DNA of 64,000 bases from Leptospira brenneri (GCF_002812125.1 NZ_NPDQ01000002.1:62001-126000); one strand, 5' to 3'; positions 9,884 to 20,002 are shown, counted from the stretch's first letter. A program made the numbers and translations. The notes: a model not told the origin generated them from the sequence alone.

Positions 9884-12142
9884 TTAAGAGTTAACCTTTA
9901 GGGAATAGGAATCGTTTTCTAAACGTAACACTTGGTCCATCTGCGAGAGGACGGCCGGTGATTTGGAAACAACAAGGAGAGTCCATTCTCTATTTTTCTG
10001 TAACAAAACTTTGAGAGAAGCAGAGAGAAGTTGTGGTGGTAAAAGGTCCAAGTTTTCATCAATTAACAAAAGTTTTGGTTTTCCAAGGAGTGCTCTCGCT
10101 AAAGATATCACAGTAGTTTGGATTGTGTCAAGTGGATGACCAAATGTTAAAAGTGGTGTGTGAATTCCGTTGGGAAAGGATTGAACGATTTCCCAAATAC
10201 CCAAGTTTTCTAAAAGTTCTCTGATTTCAATTAAGGAAATTTCTTCTCGTCCCACGCGAATGTTTTCGAGTACAGTTCCTTCAAAGATTTCATTTCCTCT
10301 GACTAAAAAAGTAAAAGAATGAATCTGTTCTTTCGAAACTTCGTGGATGTTTTGGTGGTTGTATTCTACAATTCCCGCGGTTGGGGTTCGCATTCCACAG
10401 ATTAAATCGAGTAAGATATGAGCGTCGTAAGGTGTATTGGAAGAGATTCCAATGGATTTACCGGCTCCTATTTTTAAATCAAATTGACCAAAGATTTTGT
10501 GACCATTGTTTAAGGAATAGTTGATTCTTGATAACTGGACTTGGATGGGTCCTTGAGGAGCTTCGAATTCAACTGTTTTGACTGGCATAGTAGGTAGATG
10601 GAAAACAGAATTGATTTTATCAACTGCAGCAATCAAACTATAGAAACTATCCAGTTGTTTTCCAAACTTGGAGATATCACTGAGTACTTTAGCAATTACA
10701 AGTTCTGCAGCCACAAGTTGTCCAATAGTAAGTTGTCTATGAATAACCAAATAACCACCTAATCCAAGTACAATGGCACTTGCCAATGCCTGAATGCCGA
10801 CAAGCCCTGCGATCTGGCGGATGTAGTTGAAAAAATATTTTTTTCTCGCGTACAAATAATCTCGAATGAATGAATCGGCTTTGTCCAAAGCAAAATTAGA
10901 ACCAAATGTAGAATGGAACAAAGCAGAATGTCTGGATATTTCTTCCAACCATGCAGCCACTTTGTATTTTTCTTTAGAAATTTTGATATAGTTTTCTGCT
11001 GCTGGTTTGCCTAAACGGTAGGTAACCCAATACCCACCGATAAATAAAATAAGAAAAGAAAAAACGATAAAGATCGGATGGTAAAAAGAAATTAAAACAA
11101 ATCCAATTACAGTAGTTAAAACAACAGAAAGACCATCAACTAATATTGAATGAATGGATTTTTGAATCGTCATTGTATCAAAAAAACGATTTACAAGTTC
11201 TGGGTTGTGATGTTTGTCTAAAGCATCTTGGCGAATTTTGGGGAATTTGATGGCAAACTCAGTTGCGATTCTAACAAAAACTCGTCTTTGTAAAATTTCT
11301 ACAACATAGATTTGGATGGTTTGCATCGCGCCGGCAAATCCGAGGAAAAATACAACTAACAGAGTCAATATGATAACAGGTTGGATCAAAACGCCAAAGG
11401 CTACAATGTTGACAAGTGATGAGGTGGCAACAGGTACAACTAAAGATAAAATTCCAATTCCAATCCCGTAGATGAAAACAATCCAGACATCTTTGGATTC
11501 CATTCGGATCAGATGAGAAATTTGTTTTAGGGCATTTTTGACAGCAGAATAGGAACTCGTAATTTCTTTGTTTGTTGAAAAAGGAAAAGTTGGCTCGGCA
11601 ATGATCCAATCTACAAAGTCTTTGTTTGATTTGAGTCCGATGAACTTCATCAACTCTTTTTCGGAATACCATTCCCCTTCATTTTCGAATCCATGTAATG
11701 GTTTCACTAAGTAAGAAGAAGTTTGGTAATTGGTGATCGCATAAAACTCAGATAAATTATGATCTGAGTCTGTAATTTGAAATACAAAAGGAGAGTCTTG
11801 TGTGATGTAAGATCTTATGTCTTGTAATGATTTTTGAACAAGGTTAAGGCGGATCTGGTATTGGTGAGAAGCGGAAAAGAGAAAGTCGTAGAAGTTTTGG
11901 TTGGTAAGGCTTTTGTACTTACTTCGGAGGGAACGAAAACCTTCAATGATTTGACTCGGAACTGAGTGGATATGTAAAGACTCTGATAGAAAATCTAAAA
12001 TAGACTTTGCCAAATCTTCATGGGAAAAAAGTCTTGGGTCATAACTTTCTTCCTTTGTCTTGAAGAGTTGGTTCTTGAAATGAAATACCAACAAACGTAA
12101 AAATTTTAACATGTGAATTGCGATTCGAACCTTAGACTGCAC
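9884..12142 (-). CDS. Type-I-secretion-like ABC protein with degenerate ATPase domain
   Basis: The 752-residue protein has three parts: an N-terminal region (about 35-185) placed where C39 or C39-like domains sit in type I exporters, a six-helix ABC membrane domain (about 215-505), and a nucleotide-binding fold (about 530-745). The fold is clear (TVLENI, SLARALLGKPKLLLIDE), but the active motifs are gone. The Walker A position (568-576) has Ala574 for the invariant Lys and His575 for Ser. The Q-loop Gln is Arg615, LSGGQ is LDTIQ (671-675), and the H-loop His is Lys727. Walker B D695-E696 remain. The reading frame is intact. The start is GTG at 12142, or ATG at 12112; neither has a strong ribosome site. 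Confidence 0.85.
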   Translation of the reverse strand: MQSKVRIAIHMLKFLRLLVFHFKNQLFKTKEESYDPRLFSHEDLAKSILDFLSESLHIHSVPSQIIEGFRSLRSKYKSLTNQNFYDFLFSASHQYQIRLNLVQKSLQDIRSYITQDSPFVFQITDSDHNLSEFYAITNYQTSSYLVKPLHGFENEGEWYSEKELMKFIGLKSNKDFVDWIIAEPTFPFSTNKEITSSYSAVKNALKQISHLIRMESKDVWIVFIYGIGIGILSLVVPVATSSLVNIVAFGVLIQPVIILTLLVVFFLGFAGAMQTIQIYVVEILQRRVFVRIATEFAIKFPKIRQDALDKHHNPELVNRFFDTMTIQKSIHSILVDGLSVVLTTVIGFVLISFYHPIFIVFSFLILFIGGYWVTYRLGKPAAENYIKISKEKYKVAAWLEEISRHSALFHSTFGSNFALDKADSFIRDYLYARKKYFFNYIRQIAGLVGIQALASAIVLGLGGYLVIHRQLTIGQLVAAELVIAKVLSDISKFGKQLDSFYSLIAAVDKINSVFHLPTMPVKTVEFEAPQGPIQVQLSRINYSLNNGHKIFGQFDLKIGAGKSIGISSNTPYDAHILLDLICGMRTPTAGIVEYNHQNIHEVSKEQIHSFTFLVRGNEIFEGTVLENIRVGREEISLIEIRELLENLGIWEIVQSFPNGIHTPLLTFGHPLDTIQTTVISLARALLGKPKLLLIDENLDLLPPQLLSASLKVLLQKNREWTLLVVSKSPAVLSQMDQVLRLENDSYSLKVNS

Positions 12143-12171
12143 TTGACAAAACTTTGTTCTGCATTTTCTAT
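12143..12171 (+). promoter_or_regulatory. Candidate promoter of the YceI-like gene
   Basis: A perfect TTGACA at 12143-12148 is followed 17 bases later by TTCTAT at 12166-12171, a weak -10. It lies just upstream of the YceI-like start, in the short gap to the divergent ABC gene. The predicted leader would be very short. Confidence 0.4.
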
Positions 12172-12189
12172 TTTCATCTAGAGGTTCCC

Positions 12190-12795
12190 ATGAAAATTTT
12201 TAATTCCATTTTGGTACTAATCGCACTCTGTTTGACCACCGAACTGTTTGCACAAGAGAATTGTACGTATGAATATGATCCTTCTCAAACCTCATTAGAG
12301 TGGACAGCGTTCAAATTTACAGAGAAAACGGGTGTTAAAGGTAAGTTTGATTCTATTAAGGTGATCGGAAAACAAAAAGACAAATCAAAGTTTAGTGCTG
12401 TATCTTCTTTTCAGTTTCAAATTGATTCTTCTTCTGTGAATTCAGGTGTTCCAGACAGAGATGGAAAAATTAAAAAATTCTTTTTTGGTGCAGTGAAAGG
12501 AAATGGAAAAATCTCCGGATCTTTTTCGGATATTGCTGCTGGAGAAACAGGAACTGCAAAATTAAATTTGAAATTTGGAAATTCTAAAACATCAGTGCCG
12601 GTAAATTTTGTATGGAAAGAGAATTCTGTAGAAGTTACAGGAACAGTAGATGTTCTTTCTCTTGGTTTGCAATCGGGCCTTACTAAATTGAATGCTGAGT
12701 GTAATGATTTACATAAAGGTTCTGATGGTGTGAGTAAACTATGGCCTGCTGTAGATGTAAAAGTTATATCAATCGTCAAAAAAGTCTGTAAGTAA
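12190..12795 (+). CDS. YceI-like periplasmic protein
   Basis: The 201-residue protein has a clear signal peptide (about 1-20, ending L-F-A-Q) and a YceI-like beta-barrel domain that binds long apolar ligands in other family members. The opening Y-D-P-S-Q-T-S-L-E-W and VKGKFDSI segments match the family pattern, and the rest is rich in short beta strands. Cysteines near both ends could form a disulfide. I chose ATG 12190, which has AGAGG five bases upstream, over an earlier in-frame start at 12154. The gene is divergent from the export locus, so a functional link is possible but unproven. Confidence 0.8.
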   Translation: MKIFNSILVLIALCLTTELFAQENCTYEYDPSQTSLEWTAFKFTEKTGVKGKFDSIKVIGKQKDKSKFSAVSSFQFQIDSSSVNSGVPDRDGKIKKFFFGAVKGNGKISGSFSDIAAGETGTAKLNLKFGNSKTSVPVNFVWKENSVEVTGTVDVLSLGLQSGLTKLNAECNDLHKGSDGVSKLWPAVDVKVISIVKKVCK

Positions 12796-12804
12796 AACTC
12801 ATAA

Positions 12805-12839
12805 CCAAATCGTTTTTGGAAACTTCCTTAACGATTTGG
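12805..12839 (+). terminator. Hairpin after the YceI-like gene
   Basis: A perfect 10-bp stem (CCAAATCGTT with AACGATTTGG) closes a 15-base loop just after the stop codon. No long T-run follows, so termination is likely but not certain. The next 200 bases up to the DUF1801 gene are AT-rich, and I see no gene in them. Confidence 0.5.
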
Positions 12840-13055
12840 CCAATACATATTTTATTCCAACGATTATGATTGGTTCATAATCCATTTGTGTGAAATAATT
12901 TACGAATCGTTTTCTAAATCTTTTTAATCTGTATTAGTCTTTCTTCTGTGTTTAGTTTTTCTATTTCTAGATCTATATTGTAACTTAGAATTTATTGTTT
13001 TACACTAGTTGTATTATTTGTATTTTGTAGCAGCGAAAAAGATGAGTGAATCTAA

Positions 13056-13445
13056 ATGAGTAAAGAGATCGAAACATATAATCAATCCCAATCGTCCACA
13101 GATAAAGAAATCTGTGATCTTTTGTATCAGGAAATTAATTTAAACTTATCGAAGGCAGAAAAGAAAATTTGGCATGCTCATCCGGTTTGGTTTTTAGATG
13201 GGAATCCGATTGTTGGATATAGCAAATTAAAAACTTGCATTCGACTTCTATTTTGGAGCGGGCAAAGTTTTGAAGAGGAAGGACTCACTCCGGAAGGTAG
13301 TTTTAAGGCAGCGGACGTTCGTTATACGGATGTGAGTCAAATCAAGAAAAAAGACCTGAAACGTTGGCTCGGCCAAGCAAAGAAAATCCAATGGGATTAT
13401 AAAAATATTGTAAAACGAAAAGGAGTTTTGGAACGGTTGAAGTGA
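13056..13445 (+). CDS. DUF1801-family protein
   Basis: The 129-residue protein matches the DUF1801/YdhG-like pattern: an early W-H-A-H-P-V-W-F motif, a middle segment reading lysine-rich then LLFWSG, and a C-terminal W-L-G-Q-A-K-K segment. Family members are small cytoplasmic proteins of unclear function. The gene stands alone in an AT-rich accessory stretch, separated by 130 bases of hairpin-forming DNA from the acetyltransferase gene. No operon partner is evident. Confidence 0.75.
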   Translation: MSKEIETYNQSQSSTDKEICDLLYQEINLNLSKAEKKIWHAHPVWFLDGNPIVGYSKLKTCIRLLFWSGQSFEEEGLTPEGSFKAADVRYTDVSQIKKKDLKRWLGQAKKIQWDYKNIVKRKGVLERLK

Positions 13446-13464
13446 AGTTTTAGTATCGGTCTTG

Positions 13465-13522
13465 GTTAAACGCTATATAAATAAATCTTAGAGTGCGGGC
13501 GGTTATATGCAATGCGAATAAC
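13465..13522. repeat. Imperfect hairpin upstream of the acetyltransferase gene (site 1)
   Basis: GTTA (13465-13468) and CGC pair with GCG and TAAC (13519-13522) across an AA/AA internal loop. TATATAA (13474-13480) then pairs with TTATAT (13503-13508), leaving a five-base bulge on the 3' side. The core GCAATGCG is the near-complement of the CGCATTGCG core found at two later sites. Confidence 0.45.
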
Positions 13523-13578
13523 TTAAAGTAATGAGGGAAATAAACGAAGCACGTATATAAGAATTTGATAAGGAAATG

Positions 13579-14028
13579 ATGGAAAACATAGAAATCAAAA
13601 AATTAACCTCTAGTGATTTAAATCAATTTATCGAACTCATTTGTGTTTTTGAAGATGTATTTGAAATGAAGAATTTTCAAATACCTAAGTCTGAATATCT
13701 GCAAACACTTTTGAATCGAGATGATTTTTACGTTTTTGTTTCTATCTTTGAAGGCCAAGTGATTGGGGGTCTGACAACGTACACGCTTCGCCAATACTAT
13801 TCAGAAAAACCTTTAGTGTATATTTTTGATTTAGCCGTTCTCACCAAATACCAACGACAAGGAATTGGGAAATCACTCATTCAGAGTATCAATTCATATT
13901 GTAAAGATTTGGGAGTTGAAGAGGTGTTTGTCCAAGCAGATTTAGTTGATGACTATGCTTTGGATTTTTATAGGTCAACAGGTGCAAGAGCAGAGGGTGT
14001 AGTTCATTTTTATTATCCATTGGGTTAA
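13579..14028 (+). CDS. GNAT acetyltransferase related to AAC(3)-I aminoglycoside acetyltransferases
   Basis: The 149-residue protein is a complete GNAT domain. The acetyl-CoA-binding motif reads Y-Q-R-Q-G-I-G-K-S-L near residues 94-103. The flanking segments Y-I-F-D-L-A-V and V-F-V-Q-A-D-L-V-D-D-Y-A match the order seen in AAC(3)-I enzymes (IYDLAV, VQADYGDDPA). That makes an aminoglycoside 3-N-acetyltransferase-like fold likely, but substrate cannot be read from sequence. ATG 13576 and 13579 are both possible after AAGGAA. Hairpin sites lie on both sides, giving a cassette-like layout. Confidence 0.8.
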   Translation: MENIEIKKLTSSDLNQFIELICVFEDVFEMKNFQIPKSEYLQTLLNRDDFYVFVSIFEGQVIGGLTTYTLRQYYSEKPLVYIFDLAVLTKYQRQGIGKSLIQSINSYCKDLGVEEVFVQADLVDDYALDFYRSTGARAEGVVHFYYPLG

Positions 14029-14090
14029 TGGTTGATCAATCGCCGTAATTCAATTTTAATAAAAAGCAATACTATTTTTAACCGGGCATT

Positions 14091-14144
14091 TATACGAATC
14101 ACGTTAATTCCGCAATTTTCAATTGTTTAAACGCATTGCGTATA
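14091..14144. repeat. Imperfect hairpin downstream of the acetyltransferase gene (site 2)
   Basis: TATACGAAT (14091-14099) pairs with ATTGCGTATA (14135-14144), leaving one extrahelical G. After a short spacer, CGTT (14102-14105) pairs with AACG (14130-14133), and AATT blocks can pair inside. Two stems separated by a spacer, with an extrahelical base, is the general build of integron attC sites, but the canonical GTTRRRY box is absent. Confidence 0.45.
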
Positions 14145-14270
14145 TTGACCTCCAAAATTTTTAAGCTAGACAGGTGACAAAATAGATTTTGTAAGCATTT
14201 CCTTCAGTTTCCAATTCCTTTTTCCTAAAAGTAAATTTGATGACTGGTTTTTGTTTTGTTAGTCAAGTCC

Positions 14271-14360
14271 CTGCGCCAGCGATAGTAGCGGAAATCCTTT
14301 CCTTATTGGTAATTATTTTTATCCACTAGCAGATTGGAAAGATTGGAGCGTATAGCGCGG
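14271..14360 (+). ncRNA. Candidate structured RNA element
   Basis: An outer six-pair stem (CTGCGC at 14271-14276 with GCGCGG at 14355-14360) and an inner nine-pair stem (14293-14302 with 14336-14344, one bulged C) flank a large purine-rich internal loop. The loop reads CAGCGATAGTAGCGGA on the 5' side and GGAGCGTATA on the 3' side. The G-U pair in the outer stem favours the + strand as the transcript. No ORF covers it. I cannot assign it to a named RNA family. Confidence 0.4.
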
Positions 14361-14524
14361 TCGGTTTTAGAAAAATATTTATCAACTAACGGATTCGAGG
14401 CGTCCAAATGAACATTTATCAATTCTTTTCTTAACTAAGTGATGACTTCTTCATTTTGGTGGTGGCGGGGGATATTGAGGGTGCCGGTTAATTGTAACTC
14501 GGATAACGTGGAAATAATCCGGTG

Positions 14525-14565
14525 ATAAACGCATTGCGCATAGCCTGCATTTTCTCTGCGTTTAT
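14525..14565. repeat. Hairpin with repeated core (site 3)
   Basis: ATAAACGCA (14525-14533) pairs perfectly with TGCGTTTAT (14557-14565). The 12-mer AAACGCATTGCG at 14527-14538 is identical to that at 14129-14140. The DNA between the two copies (about 400 bases) carries the RNA candidate and no ORF. The remaining 14029-14628 sequence shows no convincing gene on either strand. Confidence 0.45.
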
Positions 14566-14628
14566 TTGTAGTGCGTATAAAAACCCCTCAAGCTTGTTAT
14601 TCGTATTACAAATAAAACTGCTTTCTCT

Positions 14629-16635
<2,007 letters not shown>

Positions 16636-17649
16636 TCAGTAAACTCCGGCTTGCATGTATTGTTCTGGATCCGTTTTTCCTTCTTCGGAAATGAAGATTT
16701 CATAATGTAAATGTGGACCTGTTACGTTTCCTGTGGCACCTACTTCTGCAATCTGTTCTCCAGCTTTGACTTCCTGTCCATTTCTTACATAAATTCGAGA
16801 GCAGTGTCCGTATAACGTGCTAAAGCCGAAATCATGTTGGATGATCACGTGGTGTCCGTATCCTACATTGGAATAGGTGACCCGAACCACGCGACCCGGT
16901 GCCGATGCATAAATGGGTGTTCCCGTAGCATTTGCCATATCCAAACCATCATGGTATTCCCAATAACCAGTGGTAGGTGACTTTCTCATTCCAAAAGGAG
17001 AAGTTAAGTTATAAGAATACATAGGATTAAAGAGAGGGGACCTGGAGAGAATATCAGAACGTTGGTATAAAAATTGATAATTCGCTTCCACCAAACGCTG
17101 GTAATTGTCCATTCTGTGTTTTAATTGGCGGAGTTCATAAATTTCATTTAAATACTTTCTACCCACATCCAATTGTTTATCTTCTTTTTCTTCTTTTTGA
17201 AGAGATTCGATCGCCGAAGTTTCAATTAAGTCCTCTGCCGGGATTTTTAAAAGTTCTTCATCCTGACCATCGATGAGTGTAAAGAGTTCGAGCATACTAT
17301 CATTTAATTTAGAATACTCTTCTTTCATTTCTTCCAATTGGTTGGCATGGGTGATGTAAGTATCAAAATAAGTTCCGTAAATTTTAGAAAGTTGGTTGAT
17401 TTGCCTTTGGGTTGTGCTAGAACCAACAATCCCAAAGATAGCAAGACTTAAGAGACCAACAGTCAAAGCCAAAAAAAATAGAATGGTAAAATGAGAAATT
17501 TGGAAGTGGAAAGAACTATCGTATCCGTGAGGAATGACAAGAATGGTCATCCGTTGGTGACCTTTTTCTTTCACCTTATCAATCTGTTTCTTGATTTTCG
17601 GATTGTCCTGTGAAAAAACAGACGTAATCTCTTTAATTTTTTTCTTCAT
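16636..17649 (-). CDS. M23-family peptidoglycan metallopeptidase, membrane-anchored
   Basis: The 337-residue protein has a basic cytoplasmic N-terminus, one TM helix (about 54-77), a long coiled coil (about 95-205) and a C-terminal LytM/M23 domain (about 225-330). The zinc ligands are intact (YHDGLDMA with H and D, and GPHLHYEI with the HxH pair). It is therefore probably an active cell-wall endopeptidase or close relative rather than an EnvC/NlpD-type dead activator. Its stop abuts the ligA start. Its start codon overlaps the candidate start of the divergent DUF218 gene. Confidence 0.92.
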   Translation of the reverse strand: MKKKIKEITSVFSQDNPKIKKQIDKVKEKGHQRMTILVIPHGYDSSFHFQISHFTILFFLALTVGLLSLAIFGIVGSSTTQRQINQLSKIYGTYFDTYITHANQLEEMKEEYSKLNDSMLELFTLIDGQDEELLKIPAEDLIETSAIESLQKEEKEDKQLDVGRKYLNEIYELRQLKHRMDNYQRLVEANYQFLYQRSDILSRSPLFNPMYSYNLTSPFGMRKSPTTGYWEYHDGLDMANATGTPIYASAPGRVVRVTYSNVGYGHHVIIQHDFGFSTLYGHCSRIYVRNGQEVKAGEQIAEVGATGNVTGPHLHYEIFISEEGKTDPEQYMQAGVY

Positions 17650-18385
17650 GACGAACCGTGTGCCCTACATAAATATATCGTTCCGATTCCTCTCAAGGGT
17701 CAAGTGGAAATCCCTATTTCTTTTAATGAGTCTAATTTTGGGGTTTCTTGGTTTTGTCGCATTGGCAACGAATTTGCGATTTTGGTATGTATACCAAACA
17801 ACAATCCACTCCAACCAACCAATGGAAATCCCTGAAGCAGAGGTGGCCATTGTTCCTGGAGCGGCCGTTTATGGAAAAACTCCTTCCCCCATTCTTATGG
17901 ATCGTTTGGCTTGCGGTTTGGATTTGTACAAAGCCGGCCGGGTAAAAAAAATCTTACTTTCTGGAGACAATGGAAAATCTGACTACAATGAACTTCGGCC
18001 TATGTTGGAATTTATGTTGAACCACAAGGTTAAACCAGAAGATATTTTTGTAGACCATGCTGGTTTTCGAACTCTTGACACTCTCATTCGTGCTAAGGAA
18101 GTATTTCTTGTCAAAAAAGCAATTTTTGTCAGCCAGTCTTTCTTTTTGCCAAGAGCGATTTATCTAGGAAAGGAACTAGAACTAGAGTTATACGGTTATG
18201 AATGTAATTTGCGAACTTATAAAAAAGAAACTTATTATTCTTTTCGCGAGTTTTCAGCAAGAATTCTCGCTTGGTGGGACATCCAATGGGACACTCCCCC
18301 AAAGTATTTAGGAAAACCTTATCCGATAGAAGGTAGTGGTGTTTCGACTTGGAAAGGTTCGATTCCCGTTTCTTCACATAAATGA
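17648..18385 (+). CDS. SanA/ElyC-type DUF218 membrane protein
   Basis: The protein has one N-terminal TM helix (about residues 18-40 from this start) and a DUF218 domain. The signature motifs are V-P-G-A-A-V-Y-G-K-T-P-S and I-L-L-S-G-D-N-G, with LDTLIRAKEVF and VSQSFFLPRAIYL further on. Related SanA and ElyC proteins affect envelope integrity and vancomycin exclusion. The start is uncertain. ATG 17648 overlaps the divergent M23 start by two bases, GTG 17660 would avoid this, and an ATG at 17591 is unlikely because it runs well into the M23 gene. Confidence 0.85.
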   Translation: MTNRVPYINISFRFLSRVKWKSLFLLMSLILGFLGFVALATNLRFWYVYQTTIHSNQPMEIPEAEVAIVPGAAVYGKTPSPILMDRLACGLDLYKAGRVKKILLSGDNGKSDYNELRPMLEFMLNHKVKPEDIFVDHAGFRTLDTLIRAKEVFLVKKAIFVSQSFFLPRAIYLGKELELELYGYECNLRTYKKETYYSFREFSARILAWWDIQWDTPPKYLGKPYPIEGSGVSTWKGSIPVSSHK

Positions 18386-18515
18386 AGTTAGTTGCTTTTG
18401 CTGGATCTAGAATGATTCCATTTCAAATCAGATTTTATTTTTCGACATAATACTGTTCTGCTTTTTCCCAAGTAGATTGGAACATCTGTCTAAACAAGTG
18501 GAGAGTGAAAGTTAT

Positions 18516-19064
18516 ATGAGTCGGATCATTGTCAGTATTATTTTTAGTTTTTTATTAGTTCCTGGTGTTTTTGCGGCGCAAGTCACAAAAAAAAGCATAG
18601 AGTTTTATGTAGAACATACAACAAAGAATATAACTGGTGTTTGTGAAGAAATCCAAATCGAAGAACCAAAAGTTGTTGTTTCAGGAAAGAACTATACTTT
18701 AAAGTCACCATTTTTAATTCAAATCCCAGTTTTGAAAATTTCTTCTGGGGATAAAAAACGAGATGCGCATATTCAGGAAATACTGGGTTATCCTGAATCT
18801 CCTTTGATCACTGCGAAGATAGAATCCGTAAATTATCTAAAAGATCAAACTTATACAATTCAGGGAAATTTAACCATTCATGGAAAAACAAAAGCCTTTA
18901 CATCAGAAGCAGTTGTTAGTCCAGAAAATCCAAATTTAATCAATGTCGATGGATCCGTGATTGTAAAATTGTCTGAATACGAATTGGAAAATCCATCTTT
19001 ACTTTTTATGAAAACAAAGGATGAAATAGAAGTAAAGTATCAGTTTCAAATCAAGTTGAAATAA
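18516..19064 (+). CDS. YceI-family periplasmic protein
   Basis: The 182-residue protein carries a signal peptide (about 1-21, ending V-F-A-A) and a YceI domain. Segments IEFYVEHTTKNITG, LKISSGDKKRDAHIQEIL and YTIQGNLTIHGKTK match the classical YceI pattern (strand, RD-H-I motif and L-T-I-H-G-x-T). Such proteins form a lipocalin-like barrel that binds isoprenoid-type lipids. It is a second YceI-type gene in the window and fits the family better than the one at 12190. GTG 18498 is an alternative start. Confidence 0.88.
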   Translation: MSRIIVSIIFSFLLVPGVFAAQVTKKSIEFYVEHTTKNITGVCEEIQIEEPKVVVSGKNYTLKSPFLIQIPVLKISSGDKKRDAHIQEILGYPESPLITAKIESVNYLKDQTYTIQGNLTIHGKTKAFTSEAVVSPENPNLINVDGSVIVKLSEYELENPSLLFMKTKDEIEVKYQFQIKLK

Positions 19065-19129
19065 ATTAATTGGATGTTGTATTGAAAATTGGACCAAAGC
19101 GTATTTAACGTTTGTAAAAATGAAAATTT

Positions 19130-20002
19130 TTAAGTCCCCAACAATTCGACCAAACGATTGTATTTTAAGATGATTCGTTTGGTCATCTCTTCCCCTTTTT
19201 TATTGATATCGGGATGGTATTTTTTTAAGAGTTCTTTAAATTTCTTTTTTACTTCAGTGATGCCTGCACCTGGTTCCAAATCAAAGAATGCCAATAGATC
19301 TTTTAGTTCGACAGAAACAGTTTGAACGATCTTTTTTTTCTTCTTTTTGGTTTCACGAAATCTGCCATATAACTCGTAATAGGTTCTGTCTCGAAACTCG
19401 CGAGTGATGTCCCGAAAGTTGAGAATTTTTGTAGGGATTAGACTTTTTAAGTATTCGTATAAAAATTCTTCGGCGCCAAACTCTGAATGGATTTCGAACT
19501 TTTCTAAAAATTGGTGGATGGACCTTCTTACAAAAAAATCAATTTCGAATTTATCCATTAGATAGGAATCAACCGCATCATCAAAATCAACTGTGGCCGC
19601 AGTGAGCAGCAATAGAAGTTCGCGGTCTAATTTATGATTGGCAATTGTTTTTTGGATGAGAGTTTTATAAGATTCACGAAGTTCATATAACGGACGTTCA
19701 CTAAAAAATATCCCTCCCTTTAAAAACTCTTCTGCGACTTCGTCTAATTCCAAACTCCAAGCTAAGAAGTCCACTAACAAGTCCCCATCCACTTCATGGA
19801 AACCACCAGAAAGTGTCATTTGTGGTTTTGCGGCTTTGAATTGGTAAACTTTGCGAAGGCATTCTTCCTTTCTTATTTCTAGAAGTTCCGAAAGCCGGTC
19901 ATAGGACAAAAACCACTGCATCGATTCCGAAACGTTTTGGAGTTCAAATATGACATCGTGCAGAATTTGTTTGGATTTTTTTGTTTCCGTTCTTTGGACC
20001 AT
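19130..20002 (-). CDS. Protein with C-terminal J domain
   Basis: The 290-residue protein is mostly helical and charged. Its last 55 residues form a J domain: [20 protein letters not shown] carries the HPD tripeptide required to stimulate DnaK. A lysine-rich run (about 215-222) precedes it. The N-terminal 210 residues match nothing I recognise. No signal or TM helix is present, so it is probably a cytoplasmic DnaK co-factor with its own client domain. The 5' region is close to the divergent acyl-CoA dehydrogenase gene. Confidence 0.8.
   Translation of the reverse strand: MVQRTETKKSKQILHDVIFELQNVSESMQWFLSYDRLSELLEIRKEECLRKVYQFKAAKPQMTLSGGFHEVDGDLLVDFLAWSLELDEVAEEFLKGGIFFSERPLYELRESYKTLIQKTIANHKLDRELLLLLTAATVDFDDAVDSYLMDKFEIDFFVRRSIHQFLEKFEIHSEFGAEEFLYEYLKSLIPTKILNFRDITREFRDRTYYELYGRFRETKKKKKKIVQTVSVELKDLLAFFDLEPGAGITEVKKKFKELLKKYHPDINKKGEEMTKRIILKYNRLVELLGT

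Noticed and set aside
10455..10475. A GAGKS string in the ABC protein (residues 559-563) that looks like a Walker A motif
   Set aside because: It lies on the strand before the P-loop position and lacks the upstream glycine of GxxxxGK[ST]. The ungapped alignment puts the true P-loop at 568-576, where the key residues are missing.
14459..14542. Short open frame of 27 codons with a tryptophan run in the gap before ligA
   Set aside because: It is too short, lacks a ribosome site and overlaps the repeated hairpin core.
13465..14565. True integron attC sites
   Set aside because: The hairpins lack the GTTRRRY and RYYYAAC boxes, and no integrase gene is in the window. I report them only as cassette-like.
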